From positions 1 to 37,181 of the forward strand of contig JAMLHR010000024.1 of the NCBI GenBank assembly GCA_023957015.1: 37,181 nt of DNA, given 5' to 3'. Positions 24,850 to 36,648 of the stretch are shown one piece after another. The first letter of the stretch is position 1, and each line of letters opens with the position of its first letter. Source of the stretch: Thermomicrobiales bacterium (GTDB lineage: Bacteria > Chloroflexota > Chloroflexia > Thermomicrobiales > UBA6265). The notes beneath the pieces were generated by a model. That model was not told the DNA's origin and searched no databases. It saw only the letters and a list, made by a program, of their open reading frames with translations. Made by a program: the position numbers and the translations under genes.

Positions 24850-25409
24850 GTGGAACTGGACATCACCTTTCGCCGCGTCGATCTCGATCGGGATCTGCCA
24901 TTCCTGTTTGCCTGGCTGGCCGATGAGGATGTGCACCATTGGTACGACGAAGGCGAACACTCACTCGAAAACTACCGCCACAGGTTTGCGCCGGAACCGA
25001 CAGTCAACAAGTTCATCGTCGAGATTGATGGGACTCCGGTTGGCTATCTGCAGACATACTGGCTCTCCGACCCGAACCGGATTACGCTTCCCAGCTGGGG
25101 CTGGAGCACGATGCGGTTTCCATTGATGTCTTTATCGGCGAGGCTGCGTTCAGAAACAGGGGTTTGGGAAGTACCGTGCTTCGGGCGGCATTGAGTCAAA
25201 TCGTTTTCGGCGAGATGGGTGCCGAGCACGCCTGCATCAATCCCGCACCGGAGAATATCCGCGCGATCAAGAGTTACGAGAAGGCGGGTTTCGTGCAGGA
25301 CCGCATCGTCTATGTTCGCGATAGCCAGCCAGAAAATACCGGCCATGAGCGCATCATGCTGCAGTCTCGGGAAGCGTTTCTCTCACGGATTGCCAACACG
25401 GACCAGTGA
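24850..25409 (+). pseudogene. GNAT acetyltransferase (AAC(6')-like) broken by a one-base frameshift
   Basis: The first part reads VELDITFRRVDLDRDLPFLF and continues through WYDEGEHSLENYRHRF to VGYLQTYWLSDP. The second part resumes in another frame with PDYASQLGLEHDAVSIDVFI then GEAAFRNRGLGSTVLRAALS, the acetyl-CoA loop, and SYEKAGF. Both match AAC(6')-like GNAT enzymes, which acetylate aminoglycosides or other amines. The break is near 25068-25080, and 560 bases from the GTG (24850, after GGGAG) is one base short of 187 codons. A single deletion would explain it; a sequencing error is possible. The 3' end overlaps the converging gene by 27 bases. Confidence 0.9.
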
Positions 25410-26165
25410 AATGGTGCTGATATCGTAACCGCTGGTCGTGTGTGGCATCACCAACCAGGTTGCTCCCGCGTACTCCATACAGGTGCGCGAGGCATCCGCC
25501 AGCGAACCCCAATTGGGGAAGATCAGTTCCTGTTGACAGCTCGCCATCGAATCCTGTCGGAACATGAAGTAGACGGTATAGTTACCGCGCCCCGCAACGT
25601 GGAATGTCATCGTGTTTTGGCCACCGCCGACGGCATCAATGGTCGCGAACTGAGCATCAACAGGATTCGAGGTCGCCAGCAAGATATCGCCATCGTGAAC
25701 GGCCAGCGGTTTGCAACCGACGATTGATGTCAGCGTTCCGTTGACCACCGTTTTCGGTGGACATTCGCGCATGACGATCTGCATCGTATGGTCAATCAGA
25801 CGAGGTTGCATCTCCGCCATCGCCGTCGGCAGAATCGCGAGGAAGAGCAGGGCACCGAGCGGATAGATGACACCCATCGTGTGATCGCCACTCATCCACT
25901 CGCGTGTCAGCACCAGCACCAACGTGATGGCAGCCAGACCCCAGATAAGTCGGGTACTGAGATCATGTCGGAGATCGGTGATCGCCGCGAAATCCTGGTG
26001 CTGGATCGCTCGTAGTTGGACGAGCTTCCAGATATTCCAGATTGCGACCGGGATCATGAGCGCGATCAAACCGTTGATCGCGAAGTCCAGCACCCGCAGT
26101 CGCGCAAACGCACGTTTCGCGTTCGGCGATGGCAGGAAGATGGAGTAGTCGCGTACCTGATACAT
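25383..26165 (-). CDS. Unknown membrane protein with external C-terminal domain
   Basis: A 260-residue protein beginning MYQVRDYSIFLPSPNAKRAF. Hydrophobic segments occur at LDFAINGLIALMIPVAIWNI, TRLIWGLAAITLVLVL and TMGVIYPLGALLFLAILPTA, suggesting three helices. The C-terminal half carries cysteines (RECPPK, VGCKPL, MASCQQ, SRTCME) and the strand-like GNYTVYFMFRQD, so it may lie outside the membrane. No family is recognised. GGAG lies nine bases ahead of the ATG at 26165; the longer frame to 26258 has no such site. Confidence 0.78.
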   Translation of the reverse strand: MYQVRDYSIFLPSPNAKRAFARLRVLDFAINGLIALMIPVAIWNIWKLVQLRAIQHQDFAAITDLRHDLSTRLIWGLAAITLVLVLTREWMSGDHTMGVIYPLGALLFLAILPTAMAEMQPRLIDHTMQIVMRECPPKTVVNGTLTSIVGCKPLAVHDGDILLATSNPVDAQFATIDAVGGGQNTMTFHVAGRGNYTVYFMFRQDSMASCQQELIFPNWGSLADASRTCMEYAGATWLVMPHTTSGYDISTISLVRVGNP

Positions 26166-26289
26166 AACGGTCGCTCCGAAGATGATTGATTTGGTACGTA
26201 ACCAGATTGTATCAAAGCGCGATATCGTCTTCGTTGGCTCGCAGCGAGTCTGCGGCATGCACGATTTTTATGCCTACGCTCGGGCTTGA

Positions 26290-29409
<3,120 letters not shown>

Positions 29410-29539
29410 AGAGGATTGGTGGAACGCATGACTCCGAAGAAACACACTACTTCACTCAATAGTCGTCAGTAACTGGTTGCGTAACAGAGAGACGATTGAG
29501 TATCTAGGGCTGTGGGAGAGTTTGAACAACCCGGATTCC

Positions 29540-29642
29540 AATTCCTCGGAATTAGGGGATTAGGAGTTCGACAGGGTTCGCGAACCCGTTGCGTCCGGTG
29601 CAGGTGTAAGGGTACCCGTGGACCCGGGGTTCATCCCCGGGT
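29540..29642. repeat. Cluster of short hairpins between lacZ and modB
   Basis: AATTCC-tc-GGAATT (29540-29553), the 14-base palindrome GGGTTCGCGAACCC (29574-29587) and ACCCGGGG-ttcat-CCCCGGGT (29622-29642) lie in a row in the 246-base convergent spacer. A further pair ACTCAAT (29454-29460) and ATTGAGT (29495-29501) sits nearer lacZ. None has a T-run. The cluster may act as a transcript boundary or be a dispersed non-coding repeat like the one at 4197-4215. Confidence 0.5.
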
Positions 29643-29655
29643 TTCTGGGTCATCT

Positions 29656-30453
29656 CTACGTCCTCTCCCCAACCAGCCGTACGGTGACCAGAAACACCAT
29701 GCTGATCAGCAGCAGCACGACGCTCATGACGATTGCCGATGGTAGATCACCGCTACCGAAGCGCTCGTAGATCGCCAACGGCATCGTTTGGGTGACGCCG
29801 CGACGGTTCCCCGCAAACATGATCGTTGCCCCAAATTCGCCGAGAGCCCGAGCCCAGGCGAGCACGGCACCCGCAACAATGCTGTTCCGCGCTAACGGCA
29901 ACGTAATCCGCCGAAAGACCGTGAAGGGCGGTGCACCGAGATCGGCGGCCGCGTCTTCCAGATTGCGATCAACGCGAAGAAATCCAGCGCGGGCCGAGCG
30001 TACGAAGAACGGTGCGCTCACGAATACCTGCGCCAGTACCACGGCAGTAGCCGTGAATCCGATTTGTACACCCTGCTTATCCAACCAGCCGCCAACGGTT
30101 CCCGCTCGCCCGAAGGCGGTTAGCAGTGCGATGCCAGCCACTGCCGGCGGCAGCAGAATCGGCAAATCGACCAGCGCATCCACGATCCGCGCTGCCTTGC
30201 CGCTGCTACGAGCGAGGACATAGGCAAGCGGTGTGCCGAAAAGCACGACCAGCACCATCGCGATGGCACTGGTCGTCATACTCAGGACAATCGCGTCGAG
30301 CAGGATACCGCGAGTCCGGTCGTTACTTGCGGCTGCCCGATACTCCCACGCGCGCCACATCAGCGAGATGACTGGAAGCGCCAGAAAGGCGATGCCAACA
30401 CCGGCGATGATCCACATCACGAACCATGTGCGTGACGCGCGGAATGTTGTCAC
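29656..30453 (-). CDS. modB: Molybdate-type ABC transporter permease ModB
   Basis: A 265-residue membrane protein with six or so helices. The EAA loop EDAAADLGAPPFTVFRRITL and PLARNSIVAGAVLAWARALG EFGAT are typical of ModB/CysU/ThiP-type permeases; the second block is broken into two parts in the protein as GAVLAWARALGEFGATIMFA. It passes molybdate or tungstate across the membrane using a ModC ATPase, not present in the window. The start GTG at 30453 touches the modA stop (30454-30456), so translation is coupled. Assignment to molybdate rests on its modA-like partner. Confidence 0.92.
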   Translation of the reverse strand: MTTFRASRTWFVMWIIAGVGIAFLALPVISLMWRAWEYRAAASNDRTRGILLDAIVLSMTTSAIAMVLVVLFGTPLAYVLARSSGKAARIVDALVDLPILLPPAVAGIALLTAFGRAGTVGGWLDKQGVQIGFTATAVVLAQVFVSAPFFVRSARAGFLRVDRNLEDAAADLGAPPFTVFRRITLPLARNSIVAGAVLAWARALGEFGATIMFAGNRRGVTQTMPLAIYERFGSGDLPSAIVMSVVLLLISMVFLVTVRLVGERT

Positions 30454-31326
30454 CTACTCGAAGCCATACTCGGCCAGGATCGCCTGACCTTCGTCGCTCA
30501 AGACGTAGGAGATGAAGGCGTTCGCCAGTTCCGTATTACCACCTTCGACGGCGGCGATCGGATACTCGGCTCGGGTTGGCACGGATTCTGGGAACTCGAT
30601 CACATTGAGCTCCACACCGGAAAGCATGCTGGCGGTAGCATCGCTGGCGTAGACCACACCAGCATCAGCTTCGCCGAGCTGGACCTTGGCCAGTACATCC
30701 CGTACATCCGCTTCCTCGGAGACGATGTTGCTATTGATACCGGCTACGAAATCCGCGGGCGCACCGTCGACGGATCCATAGGTGCAGAAAGCTCTGGCCG
30801 CATAGTTGCCGGCCGGGACATCTGGATTCGCCAGCACCAGGCGGACGCCATCACCGGTGAGATCATCGATGCTACCGATGCCAGCCGGGTTGTTCGCCGG
30901 TGTCACGATCACCAGTCGGTTGCCGGTGAAGGTCACCGGATCGCCGCTGATCAGTCCGCCTTCCTGCGCACGCTTCATCGTGCTGGTATTGGCTGTGGCC
31001 AGCACGTCGGCTTGGGCGCCTTCCTCCAGCTGGGTTACGAGTGTCTGCGAACCAGCGGTCTCAATCGTGATCGTGAGGCCGGGATGATCCGCCTCCAGCT
31101 TTTCCGCCATCTCGTTGTAGGCATCGGTAAGCGATGCCGCCGCGTAGATCGTCAACTCGCCACCGCCTTCCGGAAATTCAGTTGCCTCGAACACCGCTGG
31201 GGCTGGAGTCGCATCCGAGCTTGTCGTGGGTGCCGATGTGTCCTCGCATGCCACCTCCGCGCTCACGCCATGTGCGCTCGCGACGAATGAGGTCACGATC
31301 ATCAATGCTGCCAGGAATTTGCGCAT
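30454..31326 (-). CDS. modA: Molybdate-type substrate-binding protein ModA
   Basis: A 290-residue exported protein. A signal peptide (MRKFLAALMIVTSFVASAHG) is followed by a Thr/Ser/Pro linker and the binding domain. LTIYAAASLTDAYNEMAEKL, FTGNRLVIVTPANNP and GEADAGVVYASDA are characteristic of ModA, which binds molybdate or tungstate outside the membrane and delivers it to ModB. A cysteine follows the linker start (EVACED), but it is a weak lipobox. AGGAGG lies correctly ahead of the ATG at 31326. It follows crcB by nine bases. Confidence 0.93.
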   Translation of the reverse strand: MRKFLAALMIVTSFVASAHGVSAEVACEDTSAPTTSSDATPAPAVFEATEFPEGGGELTIYAAASLTDAYNEMAEKLEADHPGLTITIETAGSQTLVTQLEEGAQADVLATANTSTMKRAQEGGLISGDPVTFTGNRLVIVTPANNPAGIGSIDDLTGDGVRLVLANPDVPAGNYAARAFCTYGSVDGAPADFVAGINSNIVSEEADVRDVLAKVQLGEADAGVVYASDATASMLSGVELNVIEFPESVPTRAEYPIAAVEGGNTELANAFISYVLSDEGQAILAEYGFE

Positions 31327-31335
31327 ATGAGCCTC

Positions 31336-31713
31336 CTAGGTCCAGATGCGAGCGATCATCACGCCCGCTATACACGCCAGAATACCAAGAACGTTGCTGC
31401 CCACCAGATAACCAATGGCTGCCAGCCACCGATCCTGTTGGATCAACGACACTGCTTCATAGGTATAACTGCTGAATGTGGTGTACCCGCCGAGTATGCC
31501 GACGATCAGGAACAGCCGCAGCGACTCGTTATCGATGGCACGATCGGCGAAGATCGTCGCGAAAATCCCGATCACCAGAGCGCCGCTGAGATTGACGATA
31601 CCGGTTGCCCAGGGAAAGCCCGTGCCCGCCCAACGCGATATCCAGCTTCCCAGCCAGAAGCGCGCGTTGGCGCCGAGGAATCCTCCGATTCCAATCCACA
31701 AGATATTCAACAT
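31336..31713 (-). CDS. crcB: Fluoride channel CrcB/Fluc
   Basis: A 125-residue membrane protein with four helices. GGFLGANARFWLG and GGYTTFSSYTYEA are the family signatures, the latter holding the TFSS phenylalanine/serine pore region. Fluc channels export fluoride as dual-topology dimers. It is the upstream gene of a crcB-modA-modB unit, nine bases before modA. GGAG lies about 12 bases ahead of the ATG, which is loose. No fluoride riboswitch was recognised in the leader. Confidence 0.93.
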   Translation of the reverse strand: MLNILWIGIGGFLGANARFWLGSWISRWAGTGFPWATGIVNLSGALVIGIFATIFADRAIDNESLRLFLIVGILGGYTTFSSYTYEAVSLIQQDRWLAAIGYLVGSNVLGILACIAGVMIARIWT

Positions 31714-31815
31714 GTCCGGGTAGTTCTCCGTAAAACCAACGGTAGCTATGCTCGCATTCTAGCGGAGTGCCGCACAGATCGCGATATTCCATGGAAATAC
31801 GGGAGAACTCCTGGT

Positions 31816-33292
31816 TCAGGCGGCTTCTGAATCTGGCGGTTGGGCGATGCGGAGCGCTTCAACGAGCTCTCGATACAGTGTGTCGTTCGTAAGGAGTTCC
31901 TCATGAGCTCCCGTGGCGCGGATCCGTCCACCATCCATCACCACGATGCGATCGGCTTCGATGACGGTTGACAAACGATGTGCGATGGTGACAACGGCTC
32001 CGCGTTGGGCGCGGTTGCGGATACAGGCCTGGATTGCTGCCTCGGTGATGCCATCGACCTGGGCCGTTGCTTCGTCCAGAAGGAGCACCTTCGGCATCCG
32101 CACAATTGCTCGGGCGAGGGCGATTCGTTGGCGCTGCCCGCCGGAGAGTGGTGTATCGAGCAGCGATGTATCGAGACCGTGCTCCAAGGACCGCACCTTG
32201 TCATCAAGGCGAACTTCGCGCAAGACGTCCCAGAGTTCCTCATCGGTAACATCGGTATGCGTGAATGTGAGATTCTCGCGAATCGTACCCGGGACAACCG
32301 GGGTCTCCTGCTCCACATAGCCGAGTTGCCGTCGGATTTCCTGATGGGTCATGGCGGAGAAGGGGACACCGTTCAGGTAAAGCGCGCCGTCATCCGGCTC
32401 CATGAAGCGCAGAATCAGTGAGAAGAGGGTGGTTTTGCCCGCACCCGATGGTCCCACCAGTGCAACATGCCCATGACTTGGTATCGTGAGCGAGATGTTC
32501 TGCACCGCTGCCTGTGTACCCTCACTATAGGCATAGGTGACATTGTCGAGTGTGAGTGCGTGCGACTGATCCGGTTCCATATGGAGCGGCATCGCCAACA
32601 CCGGGGTTTCCGCTTCCATCTTCATCGTTTCCAATTCGCGAATACGGCTGGCAGCCGCAAATCCAGACTGGAGAGACGTGATGCCCTGGCTGATTTCCAT
32701 GATCGGGAACATGAGTCCAAAGGCATAGAGCAGGAAAGCGATGAGGCTGGAAACCTCCATCGCATTCTGGGAAACGCGCCAGGCACCCAGAGCCATAATC
32801 GCCACAATCGCCATCTGGATACCGGAAAAGGCGATCGTCCAGGCAAATGCCTGATATCGTATCGCCTTGACCCGGTGTAACTGGGCGTCACGCGCTTCCC
32901 CGACAACTTTCTCGATCTGCCGATCTTCAGCGACGCTCGCCTTGACGGTTCGGATCGCTTGCAGCGACGACTCCAATGTTGCCCCCAGACGGCCCATGGC
33001 TGCCTGGGAATTCTCCTCGGCCCTGGCGATACCGGGCATGAGGAGCATGAACAGCGCGACAACGATGATGACGGCTACCACCGTTGTGGCGAGGAGAACC
33101 AGATCCAGAATACCCATCAGGACCAGCGATCCGATCAGCATCACCAGTCCATTAACGATACCGACAAGCGATGTGGACGTCGCTTCCCGCAGCCGATCCG
33201 ATTAGGGCGAGCGCAAGGCCAAGGAGAATCCGCGACAGATGTGGGCGTGTATAGGACCAGATGATGTCCCATTTGCGCGTTTCAGTGTTCAA
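31816..33292 (-). pseudogene. ABC exporter half-transporter with an internal deletion
   Basis: The downstream part (open from 33201) codes for TM helices and an ATPase domain: Walker A GPSGAGKTT, LSGGQRQR signature, Walker B VLLLDEAT, H-loop IAHR. The ordinary open frame starts at a GTG (33144) in SLVGIVNGLVMLIGSLV. Upstream, in another frame, a TTG (33290-33292) after GAGG begins NTETRKWDIIWSYTRPHLSR and ILLGLALALIGSAAG, the N-terminus and first helix of such exporters. About 110 residues between this helix and SDRLREATSTSLVG are missing, and the frame shifts at the join near 33190-33215. It is divergent from the TetR gene. Confidence 0.85.
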
Positions 33293-33321
33293 CCGGCATA
33301 CCTCATTTGATCGTATCGGGT

Positions 33322-33350
33322 CATATATGTCCGATAATAGGACATATATG
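33322..33350. promoter_or_regulatory. TetR operator-like inverted repeat
   Basis: CATATATGTCC (33322-33332) and GGACATATATG (33340-33350) are perfect 11-base inverted repeats with a 7-base spacer, and the right half extends as the palindrome GACATATATGTC (33341-33352). They lie between the divergent ABC exporter (start 33292) and TetR gene (start 33408), the usual place for a TetR-family operator. The regulator assignment is by position. Confidence 0.75.
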
Positions 33351-33407
33351 TCTCAATATGCAATGATAATGTCTTGAAATGACTTGTCGTTGTACTATGT
33401 GTGCCAT

Positions 33408-33965
33408 ATGAATACGTCGCCTCAGACCCTCACCGCCGCCCAGCTTCGAACTCGTACAGCCATACTGCGGGTGGCTCTCAGTATGCTGATTAATGATCGT
33501 TCGGCGTCCATGAGTGACGTGGCGAAGGAAGCGGATGTAGCCCGCAGTACCCTGCACCGCTATTTCCCGGAACGCTCGGACTTGATTGATGCGGTGGATG
33601 CTTTCGCCTCGCACCAGCTCGCAGAGATTCTCGACCATGCCCGTATCAATGAAGGGAATGCCGCAGATGCGCTCGTTCGCATTGCGCATGGTTACTTCGC
33701 CCAGTGGGATGTGGTGATGTGGAATTTCGTGGAGATCACGGTCGGAGCTTCATCCCGCCAGTCGAGTGAGGTTGATGCTCAACTGTTGGCATTGGTTGAA
33801 CGTGGTCAGGCGGAAGGCTCCATTGACCACTCCATACCGGGTGCATTCATCCGGTACACCATTTACACCCTTGTCGATGCCGCATCCGAGTATGCCCGTA
33901 ACCATCATCGGTCAGAGGCTGCCATGCTTATGGATGTAACCCTTCGCAAGCTCATCGCACCCTGA
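33408..33965 (+). CDS. TetR-family repressor
   Basis: A 185-residue regulator. RTRTAILRVALSMLIND then MSDVAKEADVARSTLHRYFP form the N-terminal helix-turn-helix (about 37-56), and the rest is the helical ligand-binding domain (VMWNFVEITVGASSRQS). It probably represses the divergent exporter and itself by binding the inverted repeat at 33322-33350, as is usual for such pairs. The ATG at 33408 has no clear ribosome site; an upstream TTG (33384) is an alternative. The ligand is unknown. Confidence 0.9.
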   Translation: MNTSPQTLTAAQLRTRTAILRVALSMLINDRSASMSDVAKEADVARSTLHRYFPERSDLIDAVDAFASHQLAEILDHARINEGNAADALVRIAHGYFAQWDVVMWNFVEITVGASSRQSSEVDAQLLALVERGQAEGSIDHSIPGAFIRYTIYTLVDAASEYARNHHRSEAAMLMDVTLRKLIAP

Positions 33966-34025
33966 CAACATCTCCTCGTTTCTGTGGTGGTAGGATTGCA
34001 GCCTGTTCGGAAGAGAGGAGCCCCT

Positions 34026-34793
34026 GTGACCGATTACGCCGCCATTCATGATCTGATGACCTCCCTGGCCCGCGAGGCGGGGGATTACGCTGTTGCCAGG
34101 TTGCGTGAGGGGATTGTCAGTCAGCAGAAGGGGCAGGGGATCGATGTCGTTACCGAGGTCGATGTCGTCTGTGAGAAGCGCATGATCGAGCGCATCCGGT
34201 CGCAGTTCCCGGATCACGGTATCACCGGTGAGGAGCACGGGGTTGTCTGCAACCCGGATGCGTCGCTCCAGTGGTTGATCGATCCGCTGGATGGCACCAA
34301 CAACTACGTTCTCGAGATGCCGATGTTCGGCAACTGCATCACCGTACTGGAGGATGGCGAACCCGTCGTTGCCGCGGTGCACGATAGCGTCAGCATCATC
34401 ACGACCTCCGCCTATCGCGGTGGCGGAGCCTGGCGGAACGGTATTCCGACCCGTGTCGGTTCCTTCCCCGATCTCGCACGCACAACCATTTCCTGGACAC
34501 AGGGGTATGTTGTCACCATGGACGATCCGTGGGTTGGACGCGTGGTTTACGATCTGCAGCAGTCGTTCAAGCGGGTGCTGGGGACCTGGAGTCCGAGCAT
34601 TGATTGGGGATTGATCGCGGCGGGTAGAGTTGGGGCCTTCGCTGCCTGGAAGAACGAACTGCACGACCTTTTGTGTGGTGAGCTGATCGTCTCGGAGGCT
34701 GGCGGTGAGATCTGGAAGAATGATTCCGGCGATCTCGTCATCGCTGGTGCACCAGAGGTGGTTGCGAAGATTCGTGAGGTAATCGGGGTTTAG
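34026..34793 (+). CDS. Inositol monophosphatase-family enzyme
   Basis: A 255-residue Mg-dependent phosphatase. GEEHG (Glu69/Glu70), WLIDPLDGTNNYV (Asp86, Asp89) and the downstream ELHDLLCGELIVSEAGG (Asp214) form the metal site of the IMPase/FBPase superfamily. Substrates include inositol phosphates, 3'-phosphoadenosine 5'-phosphate and fructose 1,6-bisphosphate; which applies here cannot be told. The GTG at 34026 follows AGAGGAG. It is transcribed from just after TetR and its stop overlaps the convergent AbiEii stop by four bases. Confidence 0.93.
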   Translation: MTDYAAIHDLMTSLAREAGDYAVARLREGIVSQQKGQGIDVVTEVDVVCEKRMIERIRSQFPDHGITGEEHGVVCNPDASLQWLIDPLDGTNNYVLEMPMFGNCITVLEDGEPVVAAVHDSVSIITTSAYRGGGAWRNGIPTRVGSFPDLARTTISWTQGYVVTMDDPWVGRVVYDLQQSFKRVLGTWSPSIDWGLIAAGRVGAFAAWKNELHDLLCGELIVSEAGGEIWKNDSGDLVIAGAPEVVAKIREVIGV

Positions 34794-35671
34794 TCGGGGA
34801 TATCCAGGCTGTCGACGAGATTCATCACGGTCTCCCACGCCTCATCGAACGGAATGAACGTGTGCCGGACGGTATCACGGAGTGCATCGTAGTTTGCTTC
34901 GCTTCTTCGCTCCAGATCGGGATCGCGGAAAGCCGCCATAGTGGCGGGTACGCCTCGAGCCGCTGACTTTCGCAAAAGAAACTCTGCGATTTTCCTTCGG
35001 TCGATCTCGAGGGTTCCGTCCCGAATGATAGAAGCGATGTCAATTACGTCCTGACTGCGATACCTGTTTCGAGAGGTTTGTTGCAGGATAGCCCTGAGTT
35101 TCTCTGCCACGATGTCGTCGATTGACGATGTGTTGAGCACAACACCCTGATCACCGATAGGTGTCAGGTTCCAGGCACAAACCACCTCATTCATGCTCAT
35201 TTCTACCGGTATCACATTTGCGCCGGGCTCGCCGGTCAGTAACCGGTTCTGCTGGAGTGGTTGATCGGGCAATGCGTAGGCAACCTTGCCAGCGAGCGTG
35301 ACGAAGGTAGCATCTGGCCTCGGAGGATTCTTCTTGAAGGACTGAAGCCTTAGGATCGTGCCATGTTGGTCAATCGTGTTCCTAAGAGCCATGTCCAGCA
35401 GGGCATGCGCGTAATGCGTCAACTCGTCGGTGTCAGAGACTGAATCGATGAACGAGAAGTCGAGATCGGTGGTGCTTCGGTTTGGAAGATACACAAATTC
35501 GAGTGCGTTCCCACCTTTGAACACCAGTGATCGTCGGAGTTCGGTGCTACGTGCGACAGCACCGAGAATCAAGTATTGGGCATAGCGTCTTCCCGCTTCT
35601 GTTCGGGTAACTCCCTCAACTTTTGACCACGCTTCAATGTCCGTGAAGAGCGTAGGGAAATCAGTTCTCAT
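34790..35671 (-). CDS. AbiEii-type toxin (nucleotidyltransferase)
   Basis: A 293-residue protein with the AbiEii/MNT-like motif KGGNALEFVY (52-61) followed by STTDLDFSF (66-74; Asp69, Asp71). EKLRAI (Lys191) and RSQDVIDI (about 205-212) match AbiEii motifs III and IV. Type IV AbiE systems use such a nucleotidyltransferase as a growth-inhibiting toxin, counteracted by the transcriptional repressor AbiEi; some give phage abortive infection. Its ATG overlaps the end of the upstream AbiEi gene by four bases (ATGA). The DNA is visibly less GC-rich than the surroundings, suggesting recent gain. Confidence 0.92.
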   Translation of the reverse strand: MRTDFPTLFTDIEAWSKVEGVTRTEAGRRYAQYLILGAVARSTELRRSLVFKGGNALEFVYLPNRSTTDLDFSFIDSVSDTDELTHYAHALLDMALRNTIDQHGTILRLQSFKKNPPRPDATFVTLAGKVAYALPDQPLQQNRLLTGEPGANVIPVEMSMNEVVCAWNLTPIGDQGVVLNTSSIDDIVAEKLRAILQQTSRNRYRSQDVIDIASIIRDGTLEIDRRKIAEFLLRKSAARGVPATMAAFRDPDLERRSEANYDALRDTVRHTFIPFDEAWETVMNLVDSLDIPD

Positions 35672-36564
35672 ATGTGTAGGTATGCCTCAACTGGAACGTT
35701 GATAGAAAGCCTCCATCGATGGCTAAACGAATCACCTGATTCGGCTGATCCCAGAAGCTTGTTTGATCCTCCACGAGCAGACTTGGCAGCCCACTCTTCA
35801 AATCGAGGATGACGAAATCCAATCTCTTCCGCTACGAAACCGACTCGTTGAGTGAGAACCTTGATATCAAATCGTTCTGTGTACTCGACTATCTTGTTGA
35901 TATCAATGAAGTCCTCCGCAATGGCCCACGCTCGAATCACGTTGGCGATGCCTCCCGAGTATTCGGGCCACTGTAGTGATTCGATGAGTGTGCGTTCTTG
36001 ATCGGATACACGTATTGGCACGGATCCGTCCCGTCCTTCGATAATGCCAAAAGTTTGATCGGTGGTTTTATTGAACCAACGCACTTTCGAGGTGATGATT
36101 TGCCTTGGACGATAAGCTGTGGGGAGGTCGAGACTTTCCCATTCGTCTTGCATAGTTCCCAGTATTCTCCCAGCCGAAACCTTACCGGTAGACACGGTCA
36201 TAATCTTTGGCTGGTCATACGTGAAACTGTGATACTCGAGCGCGCTATAGTGGCTGATGGTTGCATATGGGTTTAGCTCGAAGAGAAGTTCTCTCTCTCG
36301 TAACGGCAGACGATCGGCATAGGGTGTTGTTACCGCATAGCACCCGGGTGCTGTTGGAATGGACTCGATCTGCTTTGAATGGACCATCCGACGATAGAGC
36401 TTGACAATGTCTTCCGTACTGCTTGGTGTATTGATCCATCGCCGTTCATCAACGGAGAGAAGATTTGTAGCCCGACGGAGGAGGATAAGCGACCTCCATT
36501 GCGAAGCCACCCTACGGTGTTCATCAGCTAGTGCTTTCAGGAGTGTGTCCGGAGCAGAAATCAT
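35668..36564 (-). CDS. AbiEi-type antitoxin / repressor
   Basis: A 298-residue protein beginning MISAPDTLLKALADEHRRVA. The N-terminal winged-helix part contains STEDIVKLYRRMVHSKQIES and ATISHYSALEYHSFTYDQPK, typical of AbiEi antitoxins, and the C-terminal half is a larger helical region. In this type IV system AbiEi represses its own operon by binding promoter inverted repeats. The gene overlaps the toxin start by four bases. The ribosome site at the ATG (36564) is weak. It is in the same low-GC island as the toxin. Confidence 0.9.
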   Translation of the reverse strand: MISAPDTLLKALADEHRRVASQWRSLILLRRATNLLSVDERRWINTPSSTEDIVKLYRRMVHSKQIESIPTAPGCYAVTTPYADRLPLRERELLFELNPYATISHYSALEYHSFTYDQPKIMTVSTGKVSAGRILGTMQDEWESLDLPTAYRPRQIITSKVRWFNKTTDQTFGIIEGRDGSVPIRVSDQERTLIESLQWPEYSGGIANVIRAWAIAEDFIDINKIVEYTERFDIKVLTQRVGFVAEEIGFRHPRFEEWAAKSARGGSNKLLGSAESGDSFSHRWRLSINVPVEAYLHI

Positions 36565-36648
36565 TGGATCAGTAACTCGTCAGTACTTTGGTACATCGGC
36601 TGGTAGGCGTATCCCTGGTATTGTGGGACGTGAATAGCATAGATATAC

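Noticed and set aside
25068..25080. Programmed frameshift in the GNAT gene
   Set aside because: No slippery heptamer or downstream stem is visible; a deletion or sequencing error is simpler.
29574..29642. A tRNA-like T-arm (GGGTTCGCGAACCC)
   Set aside because: No acceptor, D or anticodon arms could be built around it; it is a simple palindrome.
31714..31815. Fluoride riboswitch in the crcB leader
   Set aside because: The conserved fluoride-aptamer elements were not found in the reverse-strand leader, and it is short.
33912..34838. A 308-residue minus-strand open frame across the IMPase gene
   Set aside because: It overlaps a clear IMPase with all catalytic motifs and is low in conserved character.
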